From Metabacillus kandeliae (lineage in GTDB: Bacteria; Bacillota; Bacilli; Bacillales; Bacillaceae): a stretch of DNA of 64,000 bases. Below are positions 18,855-26,759 of the stretch, in pieces. Numbering within the stretch: the stretch's first letter is position 1; the number at the start of each line of letters is the position of its first letter. Made by a program: the position numbers and the translations under genes. Below the pieces are notes generated by a model that was not told the DNA's origin, searched no databases, and was given only the letters and a program-made list of their open reading frames with translations. The stretch spans positions 328,062 through 392,061 of the forward strand of contig NZ_JAJOZE010000001.1 in NCBI RefSeq assembly GCF_021166585.1. The letters are read 5' to 3'.

Positions 18855-18883
18855 TATATTTAATCTAGTTCTTCAGTTATAAT
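18855..18883 (+). promoter_or_regulatory. possible separate promoter for the major pilin gene
   Basis: TATAAT at 18878-18883 lies 49 bp before the pilin start in AT-rich DNA; the -35 region (TATATT at 17 bp) is weak. An own promoter would explain the high pilin dose needed. Confidence 0.4.
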
Positions 18884-18931
18884 AATCATGTAATTTAGGA
18901 ATTATTTACTAATCCTTAGGGGGAAAACAAA

Positions 18932-19384
18932 TTGTTGAAAAAACTGTCGAAAGATCAGCGCGGTATGACCCTGATCGAACTATTGGCTGTTGTTGTTATT
19001 TTGGGGATTATTGCTGCTATTGCGATTCCGGCTGTTGGTGGGATGATTAAGAACTCTAAAATTGATGCGCATATTGCTAATGCTCAGCAAATTGCTAATG
19101 GTGCAAGATTATATGTGACTTCCGAAAAAATCGAGGTCCCTGCAGGAGGAGTTACTGTACCAATATCCACCCTCATAACTAACGGCCATTTAGAAAGTAT
19201 CAAGAACCCTAGCGCGAGTGGTGAGTATGATACAACAAATACAACAGTAGTAATAAAGAAATCAGGTAGCAATTATGAATATGATGTAACATTGGCGGCA
19301 AGTGCAACTGTTAAATATACTACTGATGCAGGAGCAATAAAAGATGCTAAAAATTTAACAAGAACTGATATACAAAATCCATAA
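18932..19384 (+). CDS. major type IV pilin (ComGC/PilA-like)
   Basis: A 150-residue prepilin: 11-residue leader ending in Arg-Gly, then MTLIELLAVV with Glu at +5, a hydrophobic helix to about residue 36, and a small globular C-terminus of about 100 residues rich in Thr, Ser and Asn without Cys. It starts at TTG, with TAGGGGGA about 9 bp upstream. It is flanked by pilC and the prepilin peptidase and followed by a hairpin, fitting the structural subunit. It could be called comGC-like, but the whole cluster resembles a pilT-containing type IVa pilus. Confidence 0.9.
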   Translation: MLKKLSKDQRGMTLIELLAVVVILGIIAAIAIPAVGGMIKNSKIDAHIANAQQIANGARLYVTSEKIEVPAGGVTVPISTLITNGHLESIKNPSASGEYDTTNTTVVIKKSGSNYEYDVTLAASATVKYTTDAGAIKDAKNLTRTDIQNP

Positions 19385-19391
19385 TGTGATT

Positions 19392-19419
19392 AAAGGTAGC
19401 CCCAATTGGGACTACCTTT
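19392..19419 (+). terminator. hairpin after the pilin gene, partial terminator or mRNA stabiliser
   Basis: AAAGGTAG with CCC pairs with GGG and CTACCTTT around AATT. Only a short AT run follows, so read-through into comC is likely. The position fits raising pilin transcript level over downstream genes. Confidence 0.6.
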
Positions 19420-19447
19420 ATAATTTATTAATTACGGGGTGAAACAA

Positions 19448-20221
19448 ATGGCTATAATATCACTTTTTATTCACACCTACCTATTCATCCTAGGCGCCGC
19501 ACTCGGCTCCTTCTTCAATGTCGTCGGTCTCCGCGTCCCGCAAAATCAGTCCATCGTTTCACCAGGCTCATCCTGCCCTGTATGCGGCCATAGAATTAAA
19601 CCGTTAGAGTTAGTCCCGATTTTTTCTTATATTGTTCAAAAAGGAAAATGCAAGTCTTGCAAAACATCAATCTCTCCTATTTATCCAGTGATGGAATTGA
19701 TCACTGCCATTCTTTTTACGACTTCGCCTCTAATGGCGGGATGGTCAAAGGAACTGGCGATTGCCTGGACGTTAATTTCACTCTGTATGATTGTCAGTGT
19801 GTCAGATTTGGCTTATATGATTATTCCTGATAAGGTGCTTCTTTTCTTTTTGCCTTTAGTGCTGATTGAGCGCCTCTTTTTCATCCCGCTTGATCCTTGG
19901 TATGACGCGCTGATCGGTTTGTTTGCCGGCGCCTTTATCCCTTTTGTGATCATCCTGATCAGCAGGGGAGGCATGGGGGGCGGCGATATGAAGCTGCTTG
20001 CTGTGCTTGGCGTCTTGCTTGGCTGGAAGCTTGTGCTGCTTGCCTTCTTTCTTGCGACTGTCATAGGAACGCTTGCGGGTGTTTTCGGCATGCTTCTCGG
20101 CAAGGTGAAAAGAGGAAAACCGTTTCCGTTCGGTCCGTTTCTTGTGATCGGTGCTCTCTTGGCTTACTTTTTCGGCAGCAGCCTGATCCAGTGGTACACC
20201 GGCACTTTTTTTACTTACTAA
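19448..20221 (+). CDS. comC: prepilin peptidase / N-methyltransferase
   Basis: A membrane aspartyl protease that cuts prepilin leaders after Gly and methylates the new N-terminus. 257 residues with about seven membrane segments. The cytoplasmic zinc motif has two CxxC pairs (CPVC and CKSC) and the catalytic Asp residues appear in SDLAYMIIPD and GGGD, typical of GxGD proteases. The ATG at 19448 is chosen over the GTG at 19439 because GGGGTG is the ribosome site. B. subtilis has comC at the same locus, beside spoIIB. Substrates here should be the four prepilins of this block. Confidence 0.95.
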   Translation: MAIISLFIHTYLFILGAALGSFFNVVGLRVPQNQSIVSPGSSCPVCGHRIKPLELVPIFSYIVQKGKCKSCKTSISPIYPVMELITAILFTTSPLMAGWSKELAIAWTLISLCMIVSVSDLAYMIIPDKVLLFFLPLVLIERLFFIPLDPWYDALIGLFAGAFIPFVIILISRGGMGGGDMKLLAVLGVLLGWKLVLLAFFLATVIGTLAGVFGMLLGKVKRGKPFPFGPFLVIGALLAYFFGSSLIQWYTGTFFTY

Positions 20222-20259
20222 CGTCATCCTGATGAAATTTGCTTAAAAGGAGCATTACT

Positions 20260-21258
20260 ATGAATCTGCCATTCTTTCGCTCTCAAAACAGCTTTTCCAA
20301 TATCCTGATAACGGATTATGCTATTCAGTTTCTGGAGCTTCGGTCTGCAAACCCGCTTGTTGTGCAGCGGTTCGGCGAGCACTTTCTGCCGGCCGGTATT
20401 GTGGTGAACGGTAAAATTATCGATCAGGACAAACTGTCATTAATCATGGATGAATGCATCCAGGAGTGGTCCTTAAAAAGAAAAAATATCCGGTTTGTTG
20501 TACCGGATGCTTTTGTCATTATCAAAAAAATCACCATTCCCTCAGATATTAAAAATGACGAAATCAAAGGCTACCTTTATTTGGAACTTGGCAGCAATAT
20601 TCATTTGCCTTTCGAAGAGCCTGTTTTTGATTATCAGGTCATTGGCAGCAGCGAAGGAGAAAGGGAAGCGATCCTTTTTGCCGCTCCTGAGCAAGAGGTG
20701 AAAAATTATGCCGACTTTTTTGAATCAAGAAAACTGAAGCTTTCCGCAGCTGATATTTCGCCCCTTTGCGGTTTCAGAGTGCTGAGCGATTTGAAAAGCG
20801 CCCATGAAAATATTCTCTTTGTGCAAATTGATATGAAGTCAGTGACATTTACGATTTTTGAAAAAGAACAGCCGATTCTGATGCGGAATCTTCCTGTTGC
20901 TCAGCAGCTGAAAAATTGGGAACATCAGACTGATCAGCTCACAGGCCAATATTTTCAATTCAGCCTAAAAGATGAGTCCAAAGAAGAAGCGCTTCTATTG
21001 TATGAAGACAGTCTCGGTGAAATTGAAAAGCTTCTTGGATTTTATAAATTCAGTGTCAGCCAGGGTGAGCAGGAAATCGGAAAAATTGTCATAGCAGGGG
21101 ATCATCCATTCCTGCCTGATTTCTTTGAAAAAATTTCTTCTATAACAAACCTTCCTGTTATTCCGCTTAGAAGAGAGCAGGTTGAAACGAGTAAAAATGG
21201 GCCGCTTCCGGAAAAGTTTAAAGTACTGCTCGGACTAGCGCTTAAAGAGGTGGAGTAA
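20260..21258 (+). CDS. pilM: type IV pilus assembly protein PilM
   Basis: A 332-residue actin-like cytoplasmic ATPase of the PilM/SHS2 family that binds the PilN N-terminus and links the platform to the ATPase. The N-terminal ITDYAIQFLEL pattern matches the phosphate 1 region of the actin fold. AAAAGGAG at 20245-20252 sets the start at ATG 20260; an in-frame start at 20239 lacks a ribosome site. pilN begins directly after the stop codon. Confidence 0.88.
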   Translation: MNLPFFRSQNSFSNILITDYAIQFLELRSANPLVVQRFGEHFLPAGIVVNGKIIDQDKLSLIMDECIQEWSLKRKNIRFVVPDAFVIIKKITIPSDIKNDEIKGYLYLELGSNIHLPFEEPVFDYQVIGSSEGEREAILFAAPEQEVKNYADFFESRKLKLSAADISPLCGFRVLSDLKSAHENILFVQIDMKSVTFTIFEKEQPILMRNLPVAQQLKNWEHQTDQLTGQYFQFSLKDESKEEALLLYEDSLGEIEKLLGFYKFSVSQGEQEIGKIVIAGDHPFLPDFFEKISSITNLPVIPLRREQVETSKNGPLPEKFKVLLGLALKEVE

Positions 21259-21849
21259 ATGCTGCCTAATATTAATTTACTGCCGGAAAAAAAGCAGAAA
21301 AATTATACATCGCTTCTGCTCCTTGGCATGATCGTCGTTTTGCTTGCAGGCTCATTCGTTTTTCTGAATACCCAGCTTGAGGCAAAAAGAACTGATTTAA
21401 GAACGATGAAAACAAAGGACATCGCACTGCAGAATCAGCTTTCAGCTGTTCAGCAGGCTTCTTCTGTTTCATCAAATCCAACGGCAGCCCAAACCCTTGC
21501 AGATGCCGTCACATGGACAAAAACCTACCCGGTGGAATTTGTTCCAATACTGATGGATTTGACGAAGCTTCTGCCTGAAGGAGGATATTTTACAGACTTC
21601 AGCTATACGGAAGCAGATAAAATAGAAGTATCCATTCAATTTGAGACGAGCCGCGAAGCTGCCTTTTATTTAAACAGGCTGAAGACGGATATTCCGTATT
21701 TTCAGGAAGCTGCTCTTAAGAAAGTGGAGGAGCAGGAGCTGAAAGATAATTCCGAAGCCAATGTTCTGCCGCGCTATAAAGCAGACTACTCGATCGAACT
21801 GAACAGAGCAAAGTGGAAAGAGCTGCAAAAAAAGGGGGATAAAGAGTGA
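21259..21849 (+). CDS. pilN: type IV pilus assembly protein PilN
   Basis: A 196-residue bitopic membrane protein. The first residues read MLPNINLLP, matching the conserved INLLP motif by which PilN binds PilM. A membrane segment follows (about 16-36), then a coiled coil and a ferredoxin-like extracytoplasmic domain. The gene is directly fused in spacing to pilM and overlaps the next gene by 4 bp (GTGA). Confidence 0.88.
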   Translation: MLPNINLLPEKKQKNYTSLLLLGMIVVLLAGSFVFLNTQLEAKRTDLRTMKTKDIALQNQLSAVQQASSVSSNPTAAQTLADAVTWTKTYPVEFVPILMDLTKLLPEGGYFTDFSYTEADKIEVSIQFETSREAAFYLNRLKTDIPYFQEAALKKVEEQELKDNSEANVLPRYKADYSIELNRAKWKELQKKGDKE

Positions 21850-22622
21850 TCAGCTGGACGAAAAAGCATACGCTCATACTTGTATTCTCCCTTGCCGTTA
21901 TTGCAGGCATATACTATTTAATCTACACCAGCCAGGAAAGCCCGCTATTGCTGCAGCAAAAAAACACACAAAAAAGCATTGAAACAACAGAGCAGCTATT
22001 GGCAGACGCTCAAAAAGCAGCCCCTGAAGAGAAAGCTGTCACCCCGTTTTCTTTAGCTGAATTGGAAAAAGAAATACCTACGAACCGCTTCGAAGAAGAA
22101 TTTTTGATGGATATTGAAAAGGCTGAGGTCCTGTCAAACAGTACATTGAAGGATGCGTCTTTTACAGACGAATCATTTACTGATCAGGATCAGCAGAACA
22201 CAAGCAGTGTTGACGCAGCTCAGCCTGCAGCGTCAAGTACGCAGGAAGCTGCAGGAACCACTGAGCAGGCTGCAAATCAAGCTGGTGCCGATAAAACAGC
22301 CGCAGCTCTTCCTTTAGGATTGCAAAAGCTGACAATTGCTGTCTCGGCACAGTCGAATGGGTTTCAGGAAATGAAGAAATTCCTGCAAACGCTGGAATCA
22401 CTAAAGAGAATCACACAAATAGAAGGACTTTCCATTAAAACGCAGCCGGAAATCACATCACAGGATCAGGCTCCTGAGCCGCTTGAATTTACAGCTACCA
22501 TTTCCGCTTTTTATATGCCGGATCTGCCTGATTTGAAAAATCAGCTGCCGCCTTTTCCGAAAACATTGCCGGCGGATAAAAACAATCCCCTGCAGTCTTT
22601 TGAAGTGAACGGTGGAGAATAA
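21846..22622 (+). CDS. pilO: PilO-like pilus assembly membrane protein
   Basis: 258 residues: one N-terminal membrane segment (about 9-27), a helical stretch, an Ala/Gln/Thr-rich insertion (about 110-150), and a C-terminal region (about 155-245) resembling the PilO periplasmic fold. Identification rests mainly on order after pilM and pilN and on topology; the sequence is divergent. It starts at GTG overlapping the pilN stop. A terminator follows, so it ends the pilus operon. Confidence 0.75.
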   Translation: MISWTKKHTLILVFSLAVIAGIYYLIYTSQESPLLLQQKNTQKSIETTEQLLADAQKAAPEEKAVTPFSLAELEKEIPTNRFEEEFLMDIEKAEVLSNSTLKDASFTDESFTDQDQQNTSSVDAAQPAASSTQEAAGTTEQAANQAGADKTAAALPLGLQKLTIAVSAQSNGFQEMKKFLQTLESLKRITQIEGLSIKTQPEITSQDQAPEPLEFTATISAFYMPDLPDLKNQLPPFPKTLPADKNNPLQSFEVNGGE

Positions 22623-22649
22623 GGGCATTAATTAGCGAAAAGCTTTTGT

Positions 22650-22680
22650 AACAAGACGACAAATGTCTTGTTCTTTTTTT
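22650..22680 (+). terminator. terminator at the end of the pilus operon
   Basis: AACAAGAC pairs with GTCTTGTT around a 7-base loop, followed by CTTTTTTTT. It separates the pilus operon from spoIIB. Confidence 0.9.
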
Positions 22681-22737
22681 TGTTTCCTTTGCTATCATAA
22701 CAAGCAAATAGAAAGCATAGAGCGGGGTGATAGCACA

Positions 22738-23751
22738 ATGGACAAGCAAACGAACAGGGCATTAAAGATCATACTGAATGGAAAAGAAGAGATCAGCAAT
22801 GGGAAAGGGAAGCTTGCTTCCCTGATGGATAAGTCTTCTGCAAAAAAAGAAAAATTAACTGTGTCGACTTGGGAAGAAAAAGCAAAATCTGAAACAGCAG
22901 CGGCAGAAGAAAAGGCAGAAAAGGATGAATTCCCTTGGCTGCTTCCTGATGAAAGTGATATTTACGAAGAGGATCCAAAGGTAGTTGCGCCCCCGAAGAG
23001 CAAGGGGCCTAAAAAAACATTGCCGGTTTCTTTCCGAAAGCTTGGGGAAGGAAAAAGCAGGAGAGAGTTTCCTCTGAAGCAGCTTCTTATTACAGCTGTT
23101 ATCGCAGTAGCGATGGGGCTCGGGTTTGGCACAATGGCGCTGAAATTCATGTCAGCCGATCCTGAAGCACAGGGTGCTGCACAAGGGGGCGGAAGCAATC
23201 CTTCACTGCCTGCCTCAGTTTCTTCCCAAACGAATGAGCCGGCACAAAAGCCGGCAGCTGGCGGAGCAGCACTGGCAACTTATGTTGTACAGGCCGGGAA
23301 ATTCTCCTCAGAGGGGAGTGCTGACAGCGCGAAAAACAGCTTGATCAGCAAGGGCTACCCTTCGGTAAAGGTAAAAGAGCAGGATTCTTACTTTGTCTAT
23401 GCCGGACTGGCTGGCGAGAAAGGACAGGCACAGGCCATCGGCAAAGGCATTACAGAAGACGGCATAGAGGCATGGGGAGGAAAAGCGAAATCCTGGACTA
23501 TTCCTAAAGAAGCAAAAGCTTTCGAAAAAGATATTCTCACACTGTCCTCTCTTTCAGCAGATGCAGCTGCAGGAAATCCAGCAGACGCTTCCGCTGTTGC
23601 GGCAGCAATTCAAAAGATAGAAAAATTGCCTTCAAGCAGTTTTGCCGGCAAGCTGAAAGAAGCGGCAGAAGCCTTGAAGAAGAGCCCAGACGCTAAAGGA
23701 GGAAAAGAGTCGCAGCAGATTCTTCTCACAGCTTTGGCTGGACTACAATAA
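22738..23751 (+). CDS. spoIIB: stage II sporulation protein B, SPOR-domain membrane protein
   Basis: 337 residues: a charged cytoplasmic part (1-113), one membrane segment (about 114-137), a Ser/Ala/Pro linker, and a SPOR-type domain (about 180-260, starting TYVVQAGKF). SpoIIB in B. subtilis localises to the polar septum and helps septal peptidoglycan thinning during engulfment. The position between comC and maf is conserved. The start at 22738 follows GCGGGGTGA. Sequence similarity in the family is low outside the SPOR domain, so the name leans on topology and synteny. Confidence 0.85.
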   Translation: MDKQTNRALKIILNGKEEISNGKGKLASLMDKSSAKKEKLTVSTWEEKAKSETAAAEEKAEKDEFPWLLPDESDIYEEDPKVVAPPKSKGPKKTLPVSFRKLGEGKSRREFPLKQLLITAVIAVAMGLGFGTMALKFMSADPEAQGAAQGGGSNPSLPASVSSQTNEPAQKPAAGGAALATYVVQAGKFSSEGSADSAKNSLISKGYPSVKVKEQDSYFVYAGLAGEKGQAQAIGKGITEDGIEAWGGKAKSWTIPKEAKAFEKDILTLSSLSADAAAGNPADASAVAAAIQKIEKLPSSSFAGKLKEAAEALKKSPDAKGGKESQQILLTALAGLQ

Positions 23752-23762
23752 TGATGAGCGAG

Positions 23763-23793
23763 GAGGATCCTTTTAAAGAGGATTCTCTTTTTT
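23763..23793 (+). terminator. terminator after spoIIB
   Basis: GAGGATCCT pairs with AGGATTCTC (one G-T pair) around a short loop, followed by six T residues. Confidence 0.85.
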
Positions 23794-23829
23794 GTTTGAA
23801 ACCGTGATGATCCTTTTCCTGCTAAATCT

Positions 23830-23858
23830 GCATACATTTTTCATCTATCCGCATACTA
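23830..23858 (+). promoter_or_regulatory. predicted sigma-G promoter of the germinant receptor operon
   Basis: GCATA (23830-23834), 17 bp, then CATACTA (23852-23858). These match the forespore sigma-G patterns GNATR and CATNNTA at proper spacing, 33 bp before the first gene. GerA-type operons are known sigma-G targets. Confidence 0.75.
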
Positions 23859-23891
23859 ACAAATATTACCTAAAGCGTGAGGGGGCTTCAT

Positions 23892-25415
23892 ATGGCTGCA
23901 TCCCGGGAAAGCAAAACAGACGTAAGCCGCCTCGGAACAGAGCATTTAGCAGAGATACCCGTTAATAAACAAATTAAAGCTAACTTTGATGAACTGCAGA
24001 AAATTTTCGGGAGTACCGCAGACCTGAAAACAATTGTTTACCATTTTCCAAATGCATCGATAGGCTTTGTTCATCTTGAGGGGCTGACGGACAGGGCGCA
24101 GCTGGAGGAGATGGTGATTCTTCCTATTCAGGGGAGAATTGAAAAAGAGGCAGAAACCGATTTTTCTGCTGAGCCGGAGAAACTGCAGCAGGCAATTGCG
24201 GTAACAGCGGAAATTATGGCTGCTCATTCTGCAAAAGATCTTTCTGACAGCCTTCTTTCAGGACATGCTTTAATGTTTATTGAAGGAGTATCATTCGCTT
24301 ATACCCTCCCTATTCAAAGCTGGAAAACAAGATCAATTGAAGAACCTGTTGCTCAAACGATGGTCAGGGGACCGAGAGAGGGCTTTGTCGAATCTCTTTC
24401 AACAAATATGTCTCTATTAAGAAGAAGAATTACTTCCCCGAGTTTGCATTTTAAGCAAAGAAAAATCGGAAAGCTGACGAAAACCAACCTGCTTCTCTGC
24501 TACATTGACGGGCTGGCAGAGCCGGAAATATTGGAGACAATTACTAAAAGGCTTGATGAGCTTCAGATAGATAAAATTTTTGATACAGGGATGCTTGAAG
24601 AGCTGCTTGAGGATAAAGGATACACACCGTTCCCGGTTTTTCAGGCGACAGAAAGGCCTGACGTAACAGCGGCCGCACTTGCTGAAGGAAAAGTAGCGAT
24701 CATGCTGGAGGGAACCCCGTTTGCGCTCATTGTCCCAGTAACCTTCTGGTCATTCTTCCAGGCAGCGGAAGATTATTATACGCACTACGAATTATCAACA
24801 TTTGTCCGCGTCATCAGAATGCTGTCCTATTTTATCGCACTATCGCTTCCAGCCATTTTTATCGCATTGATTACGTTTCAGCCTGAGCTGATCCCATCAG
24901 CATTGCTCGTCAGCCTCGCAGCTCAGAGGGAAGGCATTCCTTTTCCTGCATTTGTGGAAGCGCTGCTTATGGAAATGATATTTGAAATATTAAGGGAAGC
25001 CGGAATCCGGATGCCGAGAGCGATAGGTTCAGCGGTATCCATCGTAGGGGCGATTGTTATTGGAGAATCTGCCGTGGCCGCAGGGCTTGTTTCACCAGCC
25101 ATCGTTATCGTGGTTTCATTAACAGCGATCGCAAGCTTTGTGTCGCCTTATTATTCCTTTTCCGGTGCGGCAAGGATGCTCCGGTTTTTATTGATGGTTG
25201 TCGCTTCAACACTGGGGATCTTCGGAATGATCATATTCCTGTTTATGCTGATTACTCACCTTTGTTCTGTTACATCTCTTGGAAAACCGTATTTTGCACC
25301 GTTGGCACCTTTCAGTTTTAAAGAGCAGAAGGATGTTCTTTTCCGGCTGCCTTTATGGTGGTCAGAAACAAAGCTGTATAAAAGTTATATGAAAAGAAGG
25401 GCGAAAGGAGGGTAA
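23892..25415 (+). CDS. GerA-type germinant receptor A subunit
   Basis: A 507-residue spore inner-membrane protein of the GerAA/GerKA family. A large N-terminal cytoplasmic part (about 1-300, in two subdomains) is followed by several membrane segments (about 305-470). The conserved signature around PFPAFVEALLMEM...EILREAGIRMPR is present, as is VSPAIVIVV. A, B and C subunits together sense nutrients and trigger germination. The ATG at 23892 is set by GAGGGGG. The gene lies in an operon A-C-small-B that is absent from this site in B. subtilis. Confidence 0.93.
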   Translation: MAASRESKTDVSRLGTEHLAEIPVNKQIKANFDELQKIFGSTADLKTIVYHFPNASIGFVHLEGLTDRAQLEEMVILPIQGRIEKEAETDFSAEPEKLQQAIAVTAEIMAAHSAKDLSDSLLSGHALMFIEGVSFAYTLPIQSWKTRSIEEPVAQTMVRGPREGFVESLSTNMSLLRRRITSPSLHFKQRKIGKLTKTNLLLCYIDGLAEPEILETITKRLDELQIDKIFDTGMLEELLEDKGYTPFPVFQATERPDVTAAALAEGKVAIMLEGTPFALIVPVTFWSFFQAAEDYYTHYELSTFVRVIRMLSYFIALSLPAIFIALITFQPELIPSALLVSLAAQREGIPFPAFVEALLMEMIFEILREAGIRMPRAIGSAVSIVGAIVIGESAVAAGLVSPAIVIVVSLTAIASFVSPYYSFSGAARMLRFLLMVVASTLGIFGMIIFLFMLITHLCSVTSLGKPYFAPLAPFSFKEQKDVLFRLPLWWSETKLYKSYMKRRAKGG

Positions 25416-25420
25416 TCAGT

Positions 25421-26626
25421 TTGAAAAAACTGCTTGTGTTAGCAGGCCTTGTCATGTTGCTCACCGGCTGCGGCAGAACGGAGCTTAACGAATTGGATGT
25501 CGTATCAGCGCTTGGCATTGACCAAACTGAGAATGGCCTTCTTGTCAGCATACAAATTGTGAATCCCGGCGGAACTGCTGCAGCAACAGGAAAAACACCT
25601 GAAGCTCCCGTGTATACCTTTTCTTATGAAGGAACTTCTTTGACTGAGATTATGGAAAATGTCAAAAGCTCTTTTTCGCGCAAGTTCTTCTTTTCACATC
25701 TATCACTGGTAGTTCTGGGAGATGAATTTGCCCAAAAAACAGGATTCCTGCCGATCACCGATTTTATTGAAAGGCAATACCAAATAAAGGACAATGTCCC
25801 GCTTCTTATTGCTGAAAACTCAAAGGCCGTTCAAATTCTTAAAACCTATACACCTGTTCAAAAAATACCGGCGATTGCCATTAAAGACAGAGTTTACAAT
25901 AATAAAACCGCGATGGGTTTAAAAAAGGGAACAGAGTACAGGGATCTTGCCCAGTCCTTAAGTGAGTACCAGGACCCAGTTGTACTGGGAGTGAAAAAGA
26001 AAGTACCAGCTTCAGATGCTGAACAGTCAGAAATTCTGAACAATATAAACGGCAATGAAAAGGCCTTTGAGATTATGAACGTAGGAGCGTTTAAAGGGAC
26101 GAAGCTGGTTGACTGGCTGAAGCTTGATGAGTCGAGAGGCTGGGCTCTTGCTTCAGGCTATGCCGGCGGGCCCGTTTATTTAACCGTTCCTTGTCCGGAT
26201 GACAGCAAGGGAATGGCAGGTGTGATGCTGAAGAAAATTAAAGGCGGACTTAAACTGGAAAAAGGCTCTTCTCCTCTTAAGTATAAGGCAAGTGTTGAGG
26301 CAAAGGGGATGATCAGTGAGATCACCTGCAATATTCCGATTGAAAATCCTGAAACCATTCAGCAGCTGAACAAGGAAACAGAGCGTGTGCTCACGGCAAA
26401 TCTCCTTGCTGCAATGGCGAAATCAAAAAGCATAGGATCTGATTACTTAGGTCTGCAAAAACTGCTGTATCAAAATGATTACTTCAGGTGGAAAAAATCA
26501 AAAGATAACTGGGAGCAATTATTTCAGAATGCCCAATTGGAAACAGAGGTTAAGGTGAATATAAAAACAGCTGGAACAAGGGTGAAAAGCATTTATGAAG
26601 ATAAACAAACGCGTGGCAGCCATTAA
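25421..26626 (+). CDS. GerA-type germinant receptor C subunit (lipoprotein)
   Basis: A 401-residue GerAC-family lipoprotein. The signal peptide ends in the lipobox LTGC (Cys about residue 17), so it is lipidated and anchored outside the spore inner membrane. The pattern ELNELDVVSALGID after the Cys is typical, as is the fold running to the C-terminus. It starts at TTG, 5 bp after the A-subunit stop, with AAAGGAGGG as ribosome site. The next small gene overlaps its 3' end. Confidence 0.92.
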   Translation: MKKLLVLAGLVMLLTGCGRTELNELDVVSALGIDQTENGLLVSIQIVNPGGTAAATGKTPEAPVYTFSYEGTSLTEIMENVKSSFSRKFFFSHLSLVVLGDEFAQKTGFLPITDFIERQYQIKDNVPLLIAENSKAVQILKTYTPVQKIPAIAIKDRVYNNKTAMGLKKGTEYRDLAQSLSEYQDPVVLGVKKKVPASDAEQSEILNNINGNEKAFEIMNVGAFKGTKLVDWLKLDESRGWALASGYAGGPVYLTVPCPDDSKGMAGVMLKKIKGGLKLEKGSSPLKYKASVEAKGMISEITCNIPIENPETIQQLNKETERVLTANLLAAMAKSKSIGSDYLGLQKLLYQNDYFRWKKSKDNWEQLFQNAQLETEVKVNIKTAGTRVKSIYEDKQTRGSH

Positions 26627-26756
26627 TATCATTCTTTGGGGATGGGCGGGAGCATATGCCATATTTGCTTTTTGGGGGATCGATCTGTTTCCGCTTCCAA
26701 AGTGGACAGAAGCCCTTTATAAGCCGCTCTATCCTTTTTTCACTGGAGGAGAATAA
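26595..26756 (+). CDS. small membrane protein in germinant receptor operon (possible D subunit)
   Basis: A 53-residue frame between the C and B subunit genes, starting at ATG 26595 inside the end of the C gene (32-bp overlap, different frame) and stopping 3 bp before the B start. AAGGGTGA lies about 10 bp upstream. It reads MKINKRVAAINIILWGWAGAY..., with one hydrophobic segment (about 8-30) and a Pro/Trp/Tyr-rich tail. Small membrane D subunits that modulate GerA-type receptors are known; this one fits by size and place but its homology is untested. Confidence 0.72.
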   Translation: MKINKRVAAINIILWGWAGAYAIFAFWGIDLFPLPKWTEALYKPLYPFFTGGE

Positions 26757-26759
26757 CAA

